A stretch of 64,000 bases of DNA, taken from NCBI GenBank assembly GCA_002914805.1, contig JXTB01000255.1, positions 83,489 to 147,488 of the forward strand, given 5' to 3'. Made by a program: the position numbers and the translations under genes. Below, one piece after another: positions 57,940 to 64,000 of the stretch (within the stretch, counting starts at the first letter, position 1; the number at the start of each line of letters is the position of its first letter). The notes below the pieces were generated by a model that did no database searches, was not told the DNA's origin, and saw nothing but the letters and a program-made list of their open reading frames with translations. This DNA is from Parasponia andersonii (Eukaryota > Streptophyta > Magnoliopsida > Rosales > Cannabaceae).

Positions 57940-60900
57940 GGATATTACCTTCACCGAGCAGGATGCGAGGGAGGTCCATTACCTGCATAATGATGCATTG
58001 GTCATAAAGATCAGTTGTGGAAGCACATAGCTATGGCGAGTATTGGTCGATAATGGAAGTGTTGTCGACATCCTGTACTATGATGCCTTCAAGAAGATGG
58101 GGTTGAGTGAAAGCGACCTAAAGTCCACTGTCACTCCACTTTACAGATTTACTAGTAACAGCATAATTCCTAGGGGCAGGATTGAGTAAATGATCAACAT
58201 TGGAACTTATCCTAGGGTTTCAATAGTAATGACCTAATTCTTGGTTGTAGATTGCCCCTCTGCATTCAATGCTGTATTAAGAAGACAAACACTAAGGGAA
58301 ATTCGAGCAGTCACTTCAATCTATCACCTCGCTATGAAGTTCTCGACTCAACATGGAGTAGGCGAAGTGCGAGGCAACCAATATGACACGCGGACTTGTT
58401 ATAATAATTCTTTAAAGCTTGCAGCAAAAGATGTGGCACCTCACACAATGATGGTCCAGCTACAAGGTGAAACGTCAAGTGAAGCGTCAATCGAAGACCT
58501 CGACCCTCGAGAAATCGATAGAGAGGCCAAGACTAGACCTATTAAAGACTTGGAAGATTTGTCGATTGACAGATCTTTGAAGGTTCAAAAAATTAGAGCG
58601 AAGCTTCAAGAACCCATGCGAGCTTTATTAGTTGCTTTTCTGAAATCGAACTTGGATATCTTCGTATGGCGACATTTAGACATGGTGGGGATCGATCCGA
58701 ATATCATATGCCATCGCCTTAACATAGATACAACAAAGAAGCCTGTATGATGGAAAAGAAGAGCCATAAATCCAGAACGCTACATCCTATTGAAAGAAGA
58801 GATAGAAAAGTTGCACGAAATTGGATTCATCAAAGAATCTTTTTACCCAAACTGGCTTGCAAACCCAGTTTTGGTAAAGAAACCCAATGGGAAATGGAGA
58901 ACTTGCATCGATTTCACCGACCTCAACATAGCATGCCCGAAGGATAGTTTTCCCTTTCCAAGAATCGACCAGCTTATAGATGCGATGTCGGGGTATAAAC
59001 TCTTAAGCTTTATGGACGTGTATTTTGGATACAATCAAATCCCCATGTACGAGCTAGATGAGGAGCATATCTCGTTCATCACTGATAATGGATTATACTG
59101 TTACAAGAAGATGCCCTTTGGACTCATCAACGCAGGAGCGACTTATCAGCATCTTATCAATATGGTGTTTGCAAAACAAATTGGCAAGATAGTGGAGGTA
59201 TATGTTGATGGCATGTTGGTAAAGTCGAAAAAAGCTGAAGATCACATCAAACATCCTAATGAGATGTTCAAAATTCTTTGGAAATATCAGATGAAGTTGA
59301 ACCCCCAGAAGTGCACATTCGGAGTAGGATCTGGAAAATTCCTGGGATTCGTGGTCAATCAGCGAGGCATCGAAGCTAACCCTCAGAAGATACAAGCATT
59401 AATTGACATGCAATTCCTCGCAAACCCAAAGATTTGTAGAGCCTGATAGAAAGAGTGGCTGCACTAAGTCGATTTGTACCTAAGTCAACTGATAAATGCC
59501 AACCATTCTTTGAAGTATTGAAGGGTTCGAAGAAGTTTGAGTGGACGGAAAATGTGAGCAGGTGTTCCAAGAATTTAAAATTAACTTAGGTTCTCCTCCA
59601 CTCTTGTCGAAGCCAAAACCGAGGAAAGAATTATACTTGTATCTCGTTGTTTCCAAATATACAATAAGTGCTGCATTAATTCAAGAAGAAGAAAATATAC
59701 AGCGACCTATATATTATGTAAGTAAAAGATTACTTGATACTGAAACAAGATATCTAGAGATGGAGAAGTTGGCATTAGCACTCATCGTTATATCCAAGAA
59801 GCTTCGACCTTATTTTCATGCGTACTCCATCAAAGTTTTTATGAATTTTCCATTAAAATAAGTTCTGCAAAATTCTGAGGCCTCAGGACGACTACTTAAG
59901 TAGGCCGTTTAGTTGAGTCAATTTGACATCAATTTTCGACCTCGCACTACGATTAAAAGTCAAGCTCTCGCAGATTTTATAGCAGAGTTCACGTATGATG
60001 TCAATCTTTTCATAGAAGTGATGAAAAATCTACTATAGATTTATCAAGATTGTGGAAAATTTATGTCGATGGATCGTCAAACAAGAATGGAGCCGATGCG
60101 GGCTTAGTGCTAATAAGTCCTGAAGGGCATAATATTCATTGTGCACTTCACTTCGAATTTCTAGCATCAAATAATAAGGCAGAATATGAAGCATTGATAG
60201 CTAAGTTGAAGCTCACACAAGAAATGAAGGTTGAGATGATTGAGGTATATAGTGATTCCCAGTTGGTCGTTTGTCAAGTGATCGATGATTATCAAGCAAG
60301 AGGAGGAAGAATGATGGCCTACTTACAGGAGGTACAATGACTTTTCTCGATATTTACTACTTATAACATTCAAATTCTTTCTCGCATTAACAATACTCGG
60401 GCAGATGCTTTGGCTAAGCTCGCCTCAATGAAAGACGCAAAATTATTAAAGGTGGTTCCTGTCGAATTTCTTACAAAACTGAGTATCGAAGTAGAGCACC
60501 AAGTGGCCATGTCTGTTGACAAAAAACCATCGTGGATGGATCCTATAATGGAGTATCTACAAAATGGCAATCTTCCTGAAAACAAAGATGATGCAAAACG
60601 ACTTTAAATGAAGGCAACTTGCTATATCATTCATGATGGGATGCTTTATCGAAAAAGTTTTAGCTCACCGGTATTATTATGTGTTGATGAAGAAAAGGCA
60701 CACTACATTATGAGGGAAATTCATGGAGGAATATGCGGAAATCATTCAGGGGGGCAGGCACTTGCGAACAAGGTTCTCAGACAAGGGTATTTTTGGCCAA
60801 CTATGAAGAAGGATACAATGAAATTTGCCAGGAGGTGTGACAAATGTCAACGATTTGCAACTGTTCCTAGAATGCCACATGTTCCTCTAACTCTAATGAC

Positions 60901-61758
60901 TACACCATGGCCATTTGCAGTATGGGGAACTCATAATATCAAAATGTTTCCATTGGTGTGAGGTGGATTGAAGTATGTAGTGGTCGCAGTCAATTATTTC
61001 ACTTAGTGGACAGAAGCTGAAGCCTTAAGTACCATTTCCGCAAAGAAGATCATAGATTTTGTTTACAAATCTATAATCTACCGTTATGGTATACCACATC
61101 CTATAATTTCTGATAATGGGAAACAATTTGACTGCAATGAATTCCGTAACTTCTGTGACAACTTAGGCATCAAAAAGGGTTTCTTCACTGTTATTCATCC
61201 ACAAGTCAATGGACAGGTCGAAGCTATAAACAAGATACTTAAACAAAACCTAAAGACAAAGTTGGAAGAGCATAAAGGAGCTTGGCCAGAAGTGCTTCCT
61301 GAAGTATTATGGGCTTATCACACCACTCAACGAACTACTACTAGAGAGAGTCCATTATCTTTAGCTTAGGGATACGAAGTAATAGTGCCAGTAGAAATTG
61401 GTGCAAACTCTCTACTTATGAGCAAGATCAGAATAATGCATTGATGAGGATTGAGCTCGATCTTTTGGAAGAAAGGCACGAGCAGTCTTAACTACAGATC
61501 ACATCATATCAACAGTGCACTGCTCGATGTTATAATTCTAAAGTGAAAAGCAGGGAATTTGAAGTTGGTGATCTTGTTCTTCGACAAGTTCTACGTAATA
61601 ATAAAAAGCACGGTGCTAGTATATTTGGACCTTCTTGGGAAGAACCATATGTTATTGACGCCGTCATTCGACTTGGGACATACAAGCTAGCTCTTACTAG
61701 TGGACAAAAGATCGAGCATGCTTGGAATGTAGAACAACTTCGTCGCTACTATCAGTAA
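57940..61758 (+). pseudogene. Family B copy 2 pol (protease, RT, two RNase H, integrase)
   Basis: The order is as follows. Protease ('WRVLVDNGSVVDILYY', active Asp kept at 58049-58051). RT (open from 58790: 'VKKPNGKWRTCIDFTDLN', 'FPFPRIDQLIDAMSG', 'MPFGLINAGATYQHL') in which the catalytic motif is Y-V-D-G (59201-59212), not Y-V-D-D. First RNase H (59541-59861). Second RNase H (60050-60340: 'YVDGSSNKNGADAGL', 'NNKAEYEAL', 'YSDSQLVV'). Integrase with an H-H-C-C zinc site (60713-60854) and a DDE core in which the first Asp is Asn (60992-60994), while 'SDNGKQF' and 'NGQVEAINK' are kept. The C-terminal module ends 'LRRYYQ' with TAA at 61756-61758. In-frame stops and frameshifts separate the parts. 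It is inactive. Confidence 0.85.
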
Positions 61759-62466
61759 ATCTTCATGTATATCTTCATATATTTTCAACGACCTGGGGGG
61801 TATCTTGTCATTCGTTATCATTCATCAATAAAGATGTCATTTCTTTGATTATTACTTCAATTTTATTTGGTTCATCTTTTATAGTTTTATGGCAGTCTTC
61901 GAACACCATAAAACTTAGGAGATAGTGGGATCAAAATATTATCTCCTACTTGCTTCCTAAGGGACTATGCAAACATTCATTTAGAGGGGTTGGAATTTTA
62001 GATCGCCGAATTTCTAAAATTTCTTAAAATCTTAGGATTTTCTCCTTGTTTCATGTCATAGCATGTCATATTATGTAATTTCCCTCCTCGAACAACAAAG
62101 TAACTAAGCAAAATGTTCATTGTTCGATGTGATATATTGCTATATTCTATTTTGCCGTGGAGCTTCAGAAAAACAGTTGAGTTCGCATCACTCATACTTG
62201 TTGTTTTCTTAATTGACCTAACCTATCTTAACACTTAAAACCTATTTTAAGTTAGTTAGATTCGAATCGCAATAGTATACAGAACAGTCACCTAGTGATT
62301 GACTACTTGGTTAAATTATGCATCTTTATATTATAATGCAATGTGCTTTAATTGTTTTGCAGGAAAAAACAATTGACCAAAAAAAAAAAGCAAGTAGGAC
62401 TAGCCCGCATTTGTCTTTAACTTTATAAAATATCAAATCTACTATGCAGATGAGTTTGCTCCACCA
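61759..62466. repeat. Family B copy 2 noncoding segment between pol and the antisense ORF
   Basis: It starts with the pol stop and the purine-rich 'cgacctggggggta' (61790-61803). From 61920 to 62440 it is the inverted counterpart of 45075-45670. No coding sequence is present apart from unsupported short frames. Confidence 0.7.
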
Positions 62467-62487
62467 TTTTCTGCAGCTTTGGTTTCC

Positions 62488-64000
62488 TTCTAGCTTTGGA
62501 CAAGCTCATCCACATCTTTACCAAGGATAGAAAAGTCAAAATCCAGATGCTCGTAGAAAATGTTTTATATTATGGTTGACGAGGCGATGTCACTGGCCTT
62601 TTCTTCGAGCTCTTTACCTTCAGTAGTCCTGAACTCTTCTACAGCTTTTCGAGCCGCCTCTTCTGTCACCTTTTTTAGAGCATCTGGATGCTTAAGTCCT
62701 TGAATGCCTGGGCTATTTCTTCGACCTTTTTGCCCTTCTCTATGCATTCAAGGACCGGTTCATACATCAAAATAGCAATTGCAGTAGTCTGAAAATATAA
62801 TACACATCAGTATAAGAAAAGTGCGCCGAAGAGTGAAGATATAAGATGCTTACATTTGCTAACATCCTTACTGCAGCACTGAAAGTGATCTTGGCTGGTC
62901 GTTGCTTCATCCTCTCCAAACCATCCTCAGAAGTGAAACGGTCGATAAAGGTCATGCTCAAGCCAGCTTTTCTGGCAGTTGGTGAAGGAGTGTGAAATAC
63001 TCCTCGTCCTTGTGCCTGGCTCAGTCCCCTGGAAGAAGTGGTTGTTTCCTTGGATGGCTCAGGTTGGCTCACAATTTTAGTAGGCTGAGGAGAAGGTGAG
63101 CTTATAAGGACATCCTTGAAGGTGACTTTTCGCTTCTTTGAGATGTCGACCTTCTCTTTCCCTTTCGTCGAGGGGGGAGGTATGTTGTATGGTGTCTTAG
63201 AATTTACCATTGACCCCAGTGTTGAAAAAGGTGCTCACAGTCCATTGCCGATTGTCATTTCTTTACAAATATGATTAGTTAGCATGTGATCTATGTAATG
63301 CAACAAAGAGAATAAACAATAGAAAAATTACCTTCTTGCTGCTGAGAAATTGTTGGCGATGGAGCTTCTGGAGGTGGTGGTTCTGGGATATTAGGAGAGG
63401 CAGATGCTTTTTGTTTCCTGGGTTTAGAAGATGAGGCATCCGCTTTTTTTTTGTTTCCTTTGATTCTTCTTCGAGCTCGAGGGTTTAGTTAGATAGTTGG
63501 CAGAAAATGGAAGAACGGCTCCCTTTGGGAACAGTCCGCAAGCGACTAGGTTTTTGGTTTTCCTAAGCTTCTTTCAATCAAATTCTTCGATTGGAAGGTC
63601 ATTTATTTTGTACGCTCTTGCGAGCTGCTCTTTAGAGAGTCATGGACGTTCCTTGTTAACTGTGATGACATACGAATGCGATCAGATTGATATATTTATA
63701 TAGAGTAAGCTATAAGCTGAAAGTTACCTACCAGGGTTTTGGAAGAAGCCATTATCCGCGTAATCAAAATGAAAAAATGGAATTTTCCATTTTTCCATGT
63801 TTTTGTGAACTCCATGGATGGTTTTTATTGCTTGATTCAACCATTTGCTCGCATAAAAGAAGCCAAAATCTGATGGGTTCGACTTCACTTGGTAGAACCA
63901 AACGAACTGTTCAGGTGTAGGGGATTCAAGACCTAATTTATGGTATAATATGTACAAACCTACCATGTATCTATATGTATTTGGGATTAGTTGAAAGAGG
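62488..64000 (-). pseudogene. Family B copy 2 antisense extra ORF (runs off the window)
   Basis: This is the minus-strand counterpart of 42976-45074. Frame 63966-63724 carries the 'MVGLYILYHKLGLESPTPEQ' and 'FYQVKSNPSDFGFFYASKW' blocks, then a donor (CCTG|GTAGGT). Frame 63210-62767 carries 'KKRKVTFKDVLISSPSPQP' and ends at a GT donor (gtaagcatc), with the acceptor ttttcag opposite 62793. The last exon is the coiled-coil part, ending at a TAG near 62492. Frame breaks occur near 62700, 63000 and 63480. Its 5' end and the 3' LTR of the element lie beyond 64000. Confidence 0.65.

Overview
This window is plant nuclear DNA, most likely from a eudicot. It is very AT-rich, its genes carry introns, TA microsatellites are common, and about two thirds of it is recognisable or suspected transposon sequence. 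The species cannot be named from the sequence. Only one cellular gene looks intact: a seven-exon patatin-like lipid acyl hydrolase on the minus strand (27955-30955, 408 aa, all catalytic motifs present). A second patatin-like copy lies on the plus strand, tail-to-tail with it, and is dead (9271-25198). I see no tRNA, rRNA or CRISPR array.

Layout. 1-9270: gene-poor DNA with a Helitron helicase scrap and 3' end (about 2500-3170), one copy of a dispersed repeat (3340-3880), two MITE-like elements and an LTR-like noncoding tract. 9271-25198: the patatin pseudogene, split by a Russian-doll nest. A hAT element (10640-24461) sits in exon 5. A 12.8-kb Ty3/gypsy element of Tat type ('family A', 11429-24236, TSD TATCC) sits in the hAT element. 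A 492-bp Ty1/copia-like solo LTR (12163-12654, TSD CGACC) sits in the 5' LTR of family A. 25199-31015: a second copy of the dispersed repeat, then the intact patatin gene and its promoter. About 31210-38240: a degraded Mutator-like element with a minus-strand mudrA-type transposase facing a plus-strand DUF1985 (Ulp1-protease-associated) fragment, plus tandem duplications and a second copy of the MITE seen in the pseudogene. 38241-41860: noncoding repeats and a second hAT terminus. 41861-49270: 'family B' Tat-type sequence, copy 1, rearranged. 49772-51243: a foldback element with arms of about 700 bp. 53940-64000: family B copy 2, running off the window, with a gag gene interrupted by an Athila-like solo LTR.

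How the parts relate. In family A and family B copy 2 the order is gag, protease, reverse transcriptase/RNase H, a second RNase H and integrase on the sense strand, followed by an extra open reading frame on the opposite strand. That antisense gene has canonical GT-AG introns. In family A it is separated from pol by two tandem arrays. Every retroelement coding region carries stops, frameshifts or active-site changes, so none looks autonomous. The intact patatin gene is the only locus here expected to make a working enzyme.
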